Made by a program: the position numbers and the translations under genes. Below the pieces are notes generated by a model. That model was not told the DNA's origin. It ran no database searches and worked only from the letters and a program-made list of their open reading frames with translations. A DNA stretch of 63,934 nucleotides from Gammaproteobacteria bacterium (GTDB lineage Bacteria > Pseudomonadota > Gammaproteobacteria > Eutrophobiales > Eutrophobiaceae), in contig JAPPLI010000214.1 of the NCBI GenBank assembly GCA_028819495.1, forward strand, positions 1 to 63,934, given 5' to 3'. Positions within the stretch are counted from its first letter, which is position 1. Each line of letters opens with the position of its first letter. Positions 27,876 through 36,381 of this stretch are shown here, in pieces.

Positions 27876-29246
27876 TCAGGCCGTCATGGAGAGCGCCGGC
27901 AGCCATGACAGGCCGTGCGGCGCAGGATACCGGCGCAGCCAGGCCCCCAAACGTGTCCCTTTTTCGAGACAAAAAAGCCTGAGCCGGTTCAGGATCAGGC
28001 GCAGATTGTGACCGGCGCAGCTGAGCAGCACGTTGACCTGGTCGCCCTCGGTGCCTTTCAGGAAGTTGCGCCCCAACAGCCCGTCGGCTTTCAGGTGACC
28101 GATAATGGGTTCAATCGCCTGGCGACGTTTGAGCGAGCGTTTCAGGCGTTGCGTTTTGATGCCGCGCCTCTGTCCTGAGATGTACACGGTGGTCTCCACT
28201 TCCTCATGACCCCGATACCCTTTGTCCACAAACGCTTCATCAATCCTCGTCCCGGTCACGCGCCGTACCTGTGCCAGGGCCGTCTTCAAGGTATGGCCGT
28301 CATACGGGCTGCCCGGCACAGCCATGCCGCCCACCACAAAGTTGCTCTTGTTGGTCGTGGCAATGCTGGCCTTCACCCCGAATTCATAGCGCTTGGCCAC
28401 CTTCCCCTTGCTGATGCACTCCACCTCCGGCGCATGCACGCTGTAGAGCTTGTGCTTATCGTCCTTCTTCTGGGACAACAACCGCCTGGCCAACGCCAAT
28501 TCCTCGGCAAACACCGCCTGCTGTCCGGGGCTGTCTGCGGTCTTGCGCTCAATATCGCGTACCACCCGGCCCAGGTACGTCCGTAACCGCTTCACTTCGC
28601 GGCGCAAGCGCCGGTACTGCCGGGCATGACCGTAGCGGTTCGCCTGCTGCAACGTCCGCGGTCCCTTACGCGCATAACTCTGACGTAACCTCACCCCCGC
28701 CTTGCGGCACAACCGCACCAACCGTTCCCGAGACCGGTTCAGCAGCTTGCTGTCCGTCGGATAACTCACCGCTTTCTCCTGCACCGTGGTGTCCACGGTC
28801 ACCCGTTTGAAATCCTTCGCCTTCACGGCCTTGCTCTGCACCCCCGCCGACACCGTCACCTGTAAAATCTTCTCACACCCCGACTCCCCAATCCGTTGCC
28901 GGAACCGCGTCAGACTGCTCGGGTCTACCGGGGGGACATGTTGAAAGTACGTCTCGCCACAAAAATACTGCCAGTATGGATTCTCCACCCAACCTGACAC
29001 CACCGCCTCATCCGATAACCCGTAACAATGCTTCAAATACTGCAACCCCACCATCAACCGCATCGGCTTCCCCGGACAACCGTTGTCCGGGCAGTACAGC
29101 GCGCCGAACTCACGGTCAAACACCGACCACTCTATCAGGTCGGCCAAGCGATAGAGGGCATGGCGTTGGTTGAGCATATTGTCCAGGCGTTCGCGGAACA
29201 GGTCGGTGGCGGAGCGGGTCGCAGAGTCAGCTTGCCTGGGGGTCAT
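27876..29246 (-). CDS. IS5/IS1182-like DDE transposase
   Basis: From ATG 29246 the protein has 456 residues. The N-terminal InsH-type domain (LMVGLQYLKHCYGLSDEAVV; VDPSSLTRFRQRIG) precedes a DDE domain with the first Asp in VTVDTTVQEKAV, a long basic insertion, a second Asp in DEAFVDKGYRGHE and a Glu in RQAIEPIIGHLKADG. It would move its element by cut and paste. The frame is complete, so it may be active. It sits at the nadE side of the defence island. An in-frame ATG at 29267 is seven codons earlier. Confidence 0.88.
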   Translation of the reverse strand: MTPRQADSATRSATDLFRERLDNMLNQRHALYRLADLIEWSVFDREFGALYCPDNGCPGKPMRLMVGLQYLKHCYGLSDEAVVSGWVENPYWQYFCGETYFQHVPPVDPSSLTRFRQRIGESGCEKILQVTVSAGVQSKAVKAKDFKRVTVDTTVQEKAVSYPTDSKLLNRSRERLVRLCRKAGVRLRQSYARKGPRTLQQANRYGHARQYRRLRREVKRLRTYLGRVVRDIERKTADSPGQQAVFAEELALARRLLSQKKDDKHKLYSVHAPEVECISKGKVAKRYEFGVKASIATTNKSNFVVGGMAVPGSPYDGHTLKTALAQVRRVTGTRIDEAFVDKGYRGHEEVETTVYISGQRRGIKTQRLKRSLKRRQAIEPIIGHLKADGLLGRNFLKGTEGDQVNVLLSCAGHNLRLILNRLRLFCLEKGTRLGAWLRRYPAPHGLSWLPALSMTA

Positions 29247-29307
29247 GGTTTGCCTCCGATATTGCAAGGAAATGAAGGTTCATTCTACCAAAACCGGCAA
29301 TATCAGT
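27876..29307 (-). mobile_element. Insertion sequence, ends not resolved
   Basis: A single complete transposase gene defines the element, but I could not identify convincing terminal inverted repeats. AATATCAGT occurs at 27701-27709 and 29299-29307 as a direct repeat and could be a target duplication or chance. The outer boundaries given are approximate. Confidence 0.45.
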
Positions 29308-29446
29308 CCAGGATAAATTACAACTTACCGCAATATAATCAATAAGTTATAGAAACAATCAGGGTTATTCAGGGACGACTAGATAGCGTCAATTCAAGGT
29401 CTTTTCTAGTGACCTGATTCGTAGTACGTAGATGGGATAAGTTTGT

Positions 29447-32400
29447 TCATGAATCCTGATACAAGCCAGGCAATTTAATATCAAAGACGCGAATTTTTCC
29501 AACCCCCTGAGAAAAACGCTTTTCATCAAATTCAGCGGGGCTTAAGTACCAGGCCTGTGATATTTTTCTTCGAACACTTAGGATTGCCGCTGCAACCGCT
29601 TGTGTTTTTGATCCAGTCAGTCCAAGCTCAAGGTTCGCACCGCTAGCGCTGTAAATGTCCAGATATTGTTCATCAAGATATCTAACCAACTCCGATAAAT
29701 CATTAGTATCAATTTTTGTTACTTTCGTATTCTGATAGTTTTGGGAGATAAAGTTTGCAGCGTAAGTTGCCACCTTCGCACGCGGTGTATTCTTGTTGGG
29801 GGCAATTATCTCAAGGTAGTCATATTCTCTCCGGTCTAGCAGAGAAAACAATCTTTCATGCTTTGCAGAAGCGAACGCAAGCAATGCTCGGCTCCTGGTG
29901 GGGTCGAAATCCTCATCAATAAGCTTGATGTCTTTATACGGCCCTATTTCTCCCATGAGGACGTCGGCCAAACTGGAGAGAAAGAACAAAGGTTCATTTG
30001 ATTCTTTTGCTTCTAATACCTTCTCCAAATCTTTATGCAATGGATAATAATACTCAGCTGTAGCATGGCAGACCAACACACGGCCTTTTAATGAAAGCTC
30101 TTGGCGAATAGCTTGAAATATAACAGGCTTGGATAGTCCCGAAATGTCAATTAATGCGATTCCGTCATATTTAGGTACAGACATCAGTGCATTTGCGTAA
30201 GGTATTTCATTGACTTTACTATTCCTATCTTTCCATATCTCCAGAATTTTGCCAGCATTGCCCGCAACGGTGTAACGTACCGCATATACAATTTCTGGTT
30301 CGATAAACGTAGAAATATATTTATTTGAAGCCAATGTTCGTTGTTCAAACCCTAAACCCGTAAGAATCATTCCAACGCTCTTCTCAGATAGCGCAGCATC
30401 ATCAATTTGTTCGATTTTCACCTCTATCCCTTTTTTCATCGTACGTGTCGATTTAGCCTCCTCCTGTATCTGAGGCCTCGTATCAAATATATCGGCTTGG
30501 AATGTGTCTACGTCTTTCTGTTGTGTTGAGTCTTTACCAATTTCCATTTCGTCTTGGCATGTCTCACTATCAACTTCCCTATCTTGCTCTTTGGTATAGC
30601 TAAGCTGCGATTCTTCAACGAGTTCACCAGTAGCATCCACATCAAGATTGATCTGATTTCGTAGCAGAATTTCTTTGGCTGTCTCTGGATGTTCCAACCA
30701 CTCCTGCAAGTCTCGACCTGACAACTCAAAACGGTCACGATCAGACAAGCCGATATAAGCTGAAAGTCCGTATATCTTCCGGTAACTGAGAATAAATTGT
30801 TGGATTGGATTTGAGTCCTTAGTTTTCGTTCTTGGAGAGCCACCAGTAAATACGAATACACCAGCATCAATCAATTCGCGTAATCTATCAATCTGGTGTT
30901 TTGTGCTTGTTTCGTCTTCAGTAGTGACCCTGACATAAATTGACGAGTATTGTCTTAAACGCGGTTTTTCCAATCCCTGTTTTTTACCTTCGCGGTATGA
31001 TCGAATTAACAGTTCATGGGCGGCTTGTGCAAACGCAATTGCATGGTCCTTGTAATAGCTTTGCCTCCTATTGATATCATAAAGCCGGTGAGCGCTTAAA
31101 TCTTTGAAACATTGAGACTGGACAACATCCTCGATTGGTTTTTTATGCCTCTCTAAACCTCTCTTGAGAATTTCTTCGTAAAGTTTGATGATATCACCAA
31201 TATCACCGACACAGACATTCGTTAAGCAGGATAACCCCCGATAAGCATTCTTCCTCTTTTCTGATGTATCTTCAGCCCCAGCTATTTCTGTGGCCACCTG
31301 TTCCAACGAGACATCCCCTAGTATGCTCAACGGATCAGAGTGATTGGGATTTGCAATATGGAACCCCGTACGCTGTTGTAGAATCCTAGAAACGAAGTTT
31401 TTTCCTTTTTTTCCGTGCGCCTTGATCATCTGATGCACATCTGCACCAAGGTCAAATATGCTTAAGTCTCTCCCAACTCGAATTGGGTGTATGCGAGCAG
31501 GTGACATAAGACCCAATTCGATTGTTTGCCATTCCGAGGTAAACTTAAATGCACAGGTAGGGTTCTGAAATAATAAAGTAGGAATGATTCTCTCTATCTT
31601 ATCAGGTGTAATATACCGTGTTGAAATATCGTCAAGGAGGAAGAACACTATAGAACTACTAAACAAATCAGAGCAGTTGCGTAATTGTTCAGCAAAATGT
31701 GAAAACACCTCATTTGATGCCTGTTTCACGATAAATCGCGCATCACCCCTAATCACATTAACCAATGTACTGACCAGTCGGGTTTCCAAATCTTCAAGCG
31801 ATACGGACTGCCGCAACGTGTCTGCACCTTCTAGGTAGTCTGAGACAGCCGATGCTAATTTCACGTGTGCTCTTGGTGTAATCACTTCAGGGTCGATATC
31901 CTTAAGGTGTAGAAGACCTCTGGTTGCTTGCAAGGCATAGTTGACGTATAACCTTGTCAAAGAATGCTCAATTTTGTGCAGTGATTGTTCTCTCAAATCG
32001 AGTAATCGTTGTGCCGAAGCGTAGAGACCTAAAAAACCATCCGTTTTGATACGGCTGATGATCCGATTAGGTGAATCGTCGTCATTCCATGCTATGCGTG
32101 CGTGAATATCCAAAGCACGAAGCAACATCGTCTTACCACAACCTCTCATGCCTGTTATAACCTGCGGACCATTATTTGTTACTTCATTCAACCATCTGTT
32201 TTCCGGGTCCACTAACAGTTTGGGGATATACCAAGACTCAATAGTCTGAGCATTATAGTGATCGCCAAAACTCTTCAACCTTAATGGATCCTTCCATGGT
32301 CGCCATTGGTGTGATGCTCGAAAATATATTTCTTTTACTTGATCTATCAGATCGTTTGGTTGAAGACGTATATTTTGCGCGCCAGCTTTCATCCCATTGA

Positions 32401-33190
32401 CTAAGCCTTGAAGTGCCAAAGTTATACGATAGTCTTTATCATTTAACGAAGACGGTTTCGAAAGTAGATGGTTTAACAGTGTATCTACGTGAACCGCCGT
32501 GAAGAGCAGGTCTCCAAAACGTTCTTGTGTGCTCTTGCTTTCATCAGAAATGCTACCTAGATCGATAACTTTAACTAATATGGAATCATCAATAGCATCA
32601 ACCCTTCTCGCCTCTGGTTTTAGTTTTTCAACAATTAGGTTTCCAGCATGGAGATCATTATGATTAACATTATTTGCCATAAACTCTGCTTGAATTCGAA
32701 GAAGATCAATGACGATTTGGTAGACTGTGTATGCCGTTGCCGGAACTCCTCCTTGAATATATTTTTTTAGTGGGTCGCCCTCTACATAATCAAGCACGGT
32801 TACATAGCAAGGTAATATAGTTTTATCTGCGTCCGTAAACTGGACATTCTCATCGAACGCATCAATGATATCCACAACATGAAAAGCGTTCTCCGCTAGC
32901 ATTTGGTGCTTATTTGATTCTTCTTCAAAGCTGGCTTTTTTGAAAAAGTTATAAAATTCTTTTGGCGAAATCTTAAGGATATATTTCTTATTGAAATTTC
33001 CGCGCTGAGCTAAATAGGTAGCACCGTAGAATCCCCGGTCTACTGGGTCCGTTATACGGTAGCCTCCGATCTCCTTCGGATGTTTATACAGAACAAAACT
33101 ATATGGCCGTTGACAAGTTGGGCATTCATCATCAATGGACTTCTCTGTGTAATCATTCTTTGGACAAAAGAAGCAGCAATATTTATCCAT
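29447..33190 (-). CDS. Zinc-ribbon / protein kinase-like / P-loop ATPase fusion, probable defence protein
   Basis: The 1247-residue protein has four visible parts. Residues 5-26 form a zinc ribbon (CCFFC...CPTC). Residues about 40-300 form a kinase-like domain with Lys73 (YILKIS), HNDLHAGN at 177-184 and VIDLG at 208-212, so the catalytic residues are kept. Residues about 320-720 hold a P-loop NTPase with GMRGCGKT at 347-354 and Walker B IVFFLLDD at 514-521, like ORC/STAND ATPases. A charged linker at about 880-970 leads to a C-terminal alpha/beta domain (GLGFEQRTLAS near 985) that I do not recognise. Its start overlaps the phosphorylase-like gene by 8 bp. The gene is clearly AT-rich. Confidence 0.75.
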   Translation of the reverse strand: MDKYCCFFCPKNDYTEKSIDDECPTCQRPYSFVLYKHPKEIGGYRITDPVDRGFYGATYLAQRGNFNKKYILKISPKEFYNFFKKASFEEESNKHQMLAENAFHVVDIIDAFDENVQFTDADKTILPCYVTVLDYVEGDPLKKYIQGGVPATAYTVYQIVIDLLRIQAEFMANNVNHNDLHAGNLIVEKLKPEARRVDAIDDSILVKVIDLGSISDESKSTQERFGDLLFTAVHVDTLLNHLLSKPSSLNDKDYRITLALQGLVNGMKAGAQNIRLQPNDLIDQVKEIYFRASHQWRPWKDPLRLKSFGDHYNAQTIESWYIPKLLVDPENRWLNEVTNNGPQVITGMRGCGKTMLLRALDIHARIAWNDDDSPNRIISRIKTDGFLGLYASAQRLLDLREQSLHKIEHSLTRLYVNYALQATRGLLHLKDIDPEVITPRAHVKLASAVSDYLEGADTLRQSVSLEDLETRLVSTLVNVIRGDARFIVKQASNEVFSHFAEQLRNCSDLFSSSIVFFLLDDISTRYITPDKIERIIPTLLFQNPTCAFKFTSEWQTIELGLMSPARIHPIRVGRDLSIFDLGADVHQMIKAHGKKGKNFVSRILQQRTGFHIANPNHSDPLSILGDVSLEQVATEIAGAEDTSEKRKNAYRGLSCLTNVCVGDIGDIIKLYEEILKRGLERHKKPIEDVVQSQCFKDLSAHRLYDINRRQSYYKDHAIAFAQAAHELLIRSYREGKKQGLEKPRLRQYSSIYVRVTTEDETSTKHQIDRLRELIDAGVFVFTGGSPRTKTKDSNPIQQFILSYRKIYGLSAYIGLSDRDRFELSGRDLQEWLEHPETAKEILLRNQINLDVDATGELVEESQLSYTKEQDREVDSETCQDEMEIGKDSTQQKDVDTFQADIFDTRPQIQEEAKSTRTMKKGIEVKIEQIDDAALSEKSVGMILTGLGFEQRTLASNKYISTFIEPEIVYAVRYTVAGNAGKILEIWKDRNSKVNEIPYANALMSVPKYDGIALIDISGLSKPVIFQAIRQELSLKGRVLVCHATAEYYYPLHKDLEKVLEAKESNEPLFFLSSLADVLMGEIGPYKDIKLIDEDFDPTRSRALLAFASAKHERLFSLLDRREYDYLEIIAPNKNTPRAKVATYAANFISQNYQNTKVTKIDTNDLSELVRYLDEQYLDIYSASGANLELGLTGSKTQAVAAAILSVRRKISQAWYLSPAEFDEKRFSQGVGKIRVFDIKLPGLYQDS

Positions 33191-34403
33191 AAATCCCCTC
33201 CAAACCGGGTGCTCGTGGACTTACTGCAGGTTTTGAAATCCATGGTCTCAACTCAACTAAAACTTCTTCCGCCTTCGTCTTAGGTGCTCTTAATGTGGCC
33301 AATGGTTCGCCTTTCTCGACCCATGATCCAGGACGATTAAGAAAAATTAGTCCAACAGGGTCTGGAAATAAATCTATATCGGAAACGTACTGCTTCTGCC
33401 ACCGAACCATCACATCCCGGATTTCTTTGATGGAGTAGTGACTGAAACCTGCATATTCGGCAGTGATTTCAAGTTGGTGATTTTGCCGGGTACTTTGTAC
33501 AAGCACCTTGAATCTTTCCGGGTCGGATCCCTGCGCTATCAAGTTTTGATTAAAATGAAAACGTAGTGCTTCGCGGCTGGCATCAATGACACTCGTTCGG
33601 TACTCATCATTAATACACGCCAAAACCAATGTACGACACATAGTACAATGGTTTTCCAGCCACGAGGACGCATTACCGTCAAATAAGTCGTCTAACGCAA
33701 CCAATGTCTCACTCCGGCCAAGATATGGTTGGTAAGGATACTGCCCATCAGTGAGGACGGGAGAAGCTTCGATTCCGACCAGCTTGGCCGCTTTCAGAAA
33801 CAACCGAGCATTCTCTGTGGCTGATAGCCAATCAGAACCGAAATTTCCAAAATAGGACACTCTGATATCCAAGCCTATGTGTTTAATTCCTACGGCGAGT
33901 TTCTTTGCCAATAAGCTCGCTGTTACCAACCCCGGCACCGCCTGATCTCCTGTTTTCTGTCTAAGCCGAAACATTCTTCTATCTAGCGGCGCGAGGTGGC
34001 TACCGACAAGGAAATGGGCATACCCGCAAGTATCCAGTACTTGGTAAACCTCCGCAGTCGACAGTGTAGTTTTATAGTAAGGTATCTGAGCTAGACAATC
34101 TATTCCTCCGGCAGGTCTGCCGGGTACTCCGAGTTTGGGGACTACTGATCCTGCAGCCCGCAAGAATAAAGGTGTAATAACCGTGCTGAGTGAAGTAGGC
34201 CCTCCTGTAGATGCTACGTCGGCCACCAGATCTCCAGATGGGGATATTACGTCTCCTGATTCCGCCAATTTCATTGCTAGATATGCAGCCACTTCAGGAT
34301 CATTAGGACAATTTAACCGTACTTCCTCAATAGCACGCAGAATCAAATCATCCGATATATCTTCTGATAAAGAATCGAAAAAGAGTATTTCTGGAGTTGG
34401 CAT
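33183..34403 (-). CDS. Divergent thymidine/pyrimidine-nucleoside phosphorylase-like protein
   Basis: The 406 residues align along their length with DeoA-type phosphorylases: STGGPTSL, GGIDCLAQIP, LAPLDRRMF, VTASLLAKKLA, PVLTDGQYP and a C-terminal LNRPGSWVEKGEPLATLRA. The pyrimidine-ring contacts of E. coli DeoA (Arg171, Ser186, Lys190) correspond to Arg148, Ser163 and Lys167. The phosphate/catalytic DKHS becomes DVAS at 62-65, so the equivalents of Lys84 and His85 are lost. It may bind a nucleoside or nucleotide without normal phosphorolysis, or use another acceptor. It overlaps the kinase-ATPase gene by 8 bp and follows a small gene by 18 bp, so it is probably part of a defence operon rather than pyrimidine salvage. 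Confidence 0.75.
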   Translation of the reverse strand: MPTPEILFFDSLSEDISDDLILRAIEEVRLNCPNDPEVAAYLAMKLAESGDVISPSGDLVADVASTGGPTSLSTVITPLFLRAAGSVVPKLGVPGRPAGGIDCLAQIPYYKTTLSTAEVYQVLDTCGYAHFLVGSHLAPLDRRMFRLRQKTGDQAVPGLVTASLLAKKLAVGIKHIGLDIRVSYFGNFGSDWLSATENARLFLKAAKLVGIEASPVLTDGQYPYQPYLGRSETLVALDDLFDGNASSWLENHCTMCRTLVLACINDEYRTSVIDASREALRFHFNQNLIAQGSDPERFKVLVQSTRQNHQLEITAEYAGFSHYSIKEIRDVMVRWQKQYVSDIDLFPDPVGLIFLNRPGSWVEKGEPLATLRAPKTKAEEVLVELRPWISKPAVSPRAPGLEGIYG

Positions 34404-34421
34404 AGTAATCTATTCAATGCG

Positions 34422-34859
34422 TCAACTAACGACGCAATCACCATACGCTTTTATGAGCAATTTCGGATTTATGGGCAGATTTCTCGTAAGTCTATCTATA
34501 AAATTCGGTCGTGGAATAGTTCCGTAATCGGACGAGGCGTAATCAAACACGCTATCACAGGGGGGTAAAAGCAACTTTTTGGATCTAAAAAAATGAACTG
34601 CCGGTGTCGGAAGAACGCCGGGGTGTATTCCGTCTCGTTCGCCTTTACGAATTCTCAAAAAGACCTGCCGCGTATCAGCTAAAGCCGCCACTCTCTGATC
34701 ATGCGCAACTTGCTGAAGTATAATATTATGCCACATTGTCATAACACTATTTCTAATATTGCCGATGACTAATGAAAAGGCAGTGAGGATTGTAATCTTC
34801 CAATGCCTCTGCCGTCTTAAATCTCGCCGGATGTTCCTCTTGAATTCCGTAAAATCCAT
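34422..34859 (-). CDS. Small basic protein of unknown function, first gene of the phosphorylase/kinase module
   Basis: The frame encodes 145 residues starting MDFTEFKRNIRRDLRRQRH. It is rich in Arg and Lys at the N-terminus with a mildly hydrophobic segment near 25-45 (ITILTAFSLVIGNIRNSV). I recognise no domain. It ends 18 bp before the phosphorylase-like start, so co-transcription is likely. Its start codon abuts that of vsr on the other strand, leaving no room for a standard divergent promoter, which lowers confidence that both annotated starts are right. Confidence 0.5.
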   Translation of the reverse strand: MDFTEFKRNIRRDLRRQRHWKITILTAFSLVIGNIRNSVMTMWHNIILQQVAHDQRVAALADTRQVFLRIRKGERDGIHPGVLPTPAVHFFRSKKLLLPPCDSVFDYASSDYGTIPRPNFIDRLTRNLPINPKLLIKAYGDCVVS

Positions 34860-35285
34860 ATGGCTGATCGCATTTCACGCGTAATTCGAAGCCGAATAAT
34901 GGGCAGAGTCAAGGGTAGGGACACGAAACCCGAGATGCAGATTCGCCGCCTGGTGCATGGTTTGGGTTACCGATATCGGCTTCATATACGTGGGCTTCCC
35001 GGAACACCGGATATAGTATTTCGAAATAGAAAGAAGGCTATCTTCGTTCATGGCTGCTTCTGGCATCAGCACAGCTGTCCAAGAGGTACGCGACCTAGAT
35101 CTAATAAAAAGTTTTGGAATGCCAAACTCGACAAGAACATTCGGAGAGATGCCGAGAATATATCTAATCTGGTGGCTCAAGGTTGGGATGTTCTTGTGGT
35201 GTGGGAGTGTGAAACTAAAAACATTGAACAACTGAGGAGTCGAATACAGGATTTTCTCCAACATGCAAATAGTTGTTCGGCCTGA
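34860..35285 (+). CDS. vsr: Very short patch repair endonuclease Vsr
   Basis: The 141-residue protein has the Vsr hallmarks: GRVKGRDTKPEM near 15-26, the active-site Asp in GTPDIVF near residue 51, and the zinc/catalytic FVHGCFWHQHSCP near 61-73. Vsr nicks at T:G mismatches created by deamination of 5-methylcytosine, and its gene usually accompanies a C5 methyltransferase. Here it converges with the dcm-like gene, the stops being 7 bp apart. The recognition sequence is unknown. Confidence 0.95.
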   Translation: MADRISRVIRSRIMGRVKGRDTKPEMQIRRLVHGLGYRYRLHIRGLPGTPDIVFRNRKKAIFVHGCFWHQHSCPRGTRPRSNKKFWNAKLDKNIRRDAENISNLVAQGWDVLVVWECETKNIEQLRSRIQDFLQHANSCSA

Positions 35286-35292
35286 AACAATC

Positions 35293-36381
35293 TTACGGTT
35301 TCAATACCTGATCGGTCCTGCTTTTAGTGCGCAAATCTTCCTCAAGATGTCGATACAAGGCTCCTGCATGATGTTCCGCAAACTTCGGGGGAAAAGCGTT
35401 ACCAATTAATTGAGCAATAGGATAACGTCCTTTGGACATATTGAATTTGTAAGACCTTGGAAACCCCTGCAAAATCGCTGCTTCGCGCAGAGTGATAGCA
35501 CGATCCTCATCGGGATGAATATACCGTCCTTTTGATGGGTTAATACACCCTCCGGTTATAGTCGGTGCGGGTTGACGCCAAGCCATCCGGCCGTATACGT
35601 CTTTAAATCCGTTAAATTCCTGATGACATTTAAGTTGATCCTCAACTGGAAGATCCGTGCGGCTTCCGCCATCCTTGGGGATACGGTTAATGAACGATAA
35701 TACATTTTGGGTTCGCCGAGTCCGGTAATTATGAATCGGATCTTCCGATGCTTCCGGAGATGGTAATCTCTGAATAGCTTCTGCCACAAACCGCCTGCGG
35801 CGTACGGGCATAGCAAACGATGGAGGAGCATTGAGGGAACTCAAGAGAATCATACGTAACCGCCGTTGCGGAACACCGTACTTTGCTGCGTCCAAAATCT
35901 CCGCATTAGACTTGTATCCGAGAAGTTTAAGCTCACTTATTATTTCGCCCAATCGCGCGTCTTTCAACAGCGCAGGCACATTCTCCATCATCAATGTCTT
36001 CGGCAAAAATACTTTTACGAATCGAATGAACTCAAAAACCAGATCATTCATCGGATCGTCTATATCCTTTGCGCCGTTATATGTTCTTAGCGTCGAGAAG
36101 CCCTGACATGGTGGACAGCCAGCCAATAAATCCAAATCTCCCGGCTTTAACTTCAAGTCCTCCATCAGAGCCTGAGGGTCTACCGATTGAATATTATCCT
36201 TGACCAGATGTGTTCGTCGGTGATTCATTCGATAAGTTTCTGCGGCAAGTTCGTCGTTATCGATGGCAGCCACAATCTTAAACCCAGCCCGCCGAAGGCC
36301 TAGTGATAATCCGCCGCAACCACAAAACAGATCAATAGCCGTAAATAGTGTTTTTCTCGGCGCTTTCATGGTGCCGATCAC
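35293..36381 (-). CDS. DNA (cytosine-5-)-methyltransferase
   Basis: The 362-residue enzyme has all main C5-MTase motifs in order: I FCGCGGLSLGLRRAGF near 16-31, IV GCPPCQGFS with the catalytic Cys near 97, VI MMENVPA, VIII PQRRLRM and X LIGNAFPPKFAEH. The region between VIII and X would recognise the target, which cannot be predicted. Its start overlaps the stop of the receiver-domain gene by 4 bp, so it is coupled to the two upstream genes. It likely marks self DNA for a linked restriction activity. A start at MKAP, four codons later, is possible. Confidence 0.93.
   Translation of the reverse strand: MIGTMKAPRKTLFTAIDLFCGCGGLSLGLRRAGFKIVAAIDNDELAAETYRMNHRRTHLVKDNIQSVDPQALMEDLKLKPGDLDLLAGCPPCQGFSTLRTYNGAKDIDDPMNDLVFEFIRFVKVFLPKTLMMENVPALLKDARLGEIISELKLLGYKSNAEILDAAKYGVPQRRLRMILLSSLNAPPSFAMPVRRRRFVAEAIQRLPSPEASEDPIHNYRTRRTQNVLSFINRIPKDGGSRTDLPVEDQLKCHQEFNGFKDVYGRMAWRQPAPTITGGCINPSKGRYIHPDEDRAITLREAAILQGFPRSYKFNMSKGRYPIAQLIGNAFPPKFAEHHAGALYRHLEEDLRTKSRTDQVLKP

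Noticed and set aside
27730..27972. 80-codon open frame on the minus strand overlapping the transposase 3' end
   Set aside because: No recognisable domain, overlaps a clear gene, and could arise from the open GC-rich antisense frame.
27701..29307. AATATCAGT direct repeats as a definite target-site duplication of the insertion sequence
   Set aside because: The sequences just inside the repeats do not form matching terminal inverted repeats, so it may be coincidence.
33183..34403. Housekeeping thymidine phosphorylase (deoA)
   Set aside because: The catalytic DKHS loop is altered and the gene is fused by overlap to a kinase/ATPase gene in a defence island, not in a deo operon.
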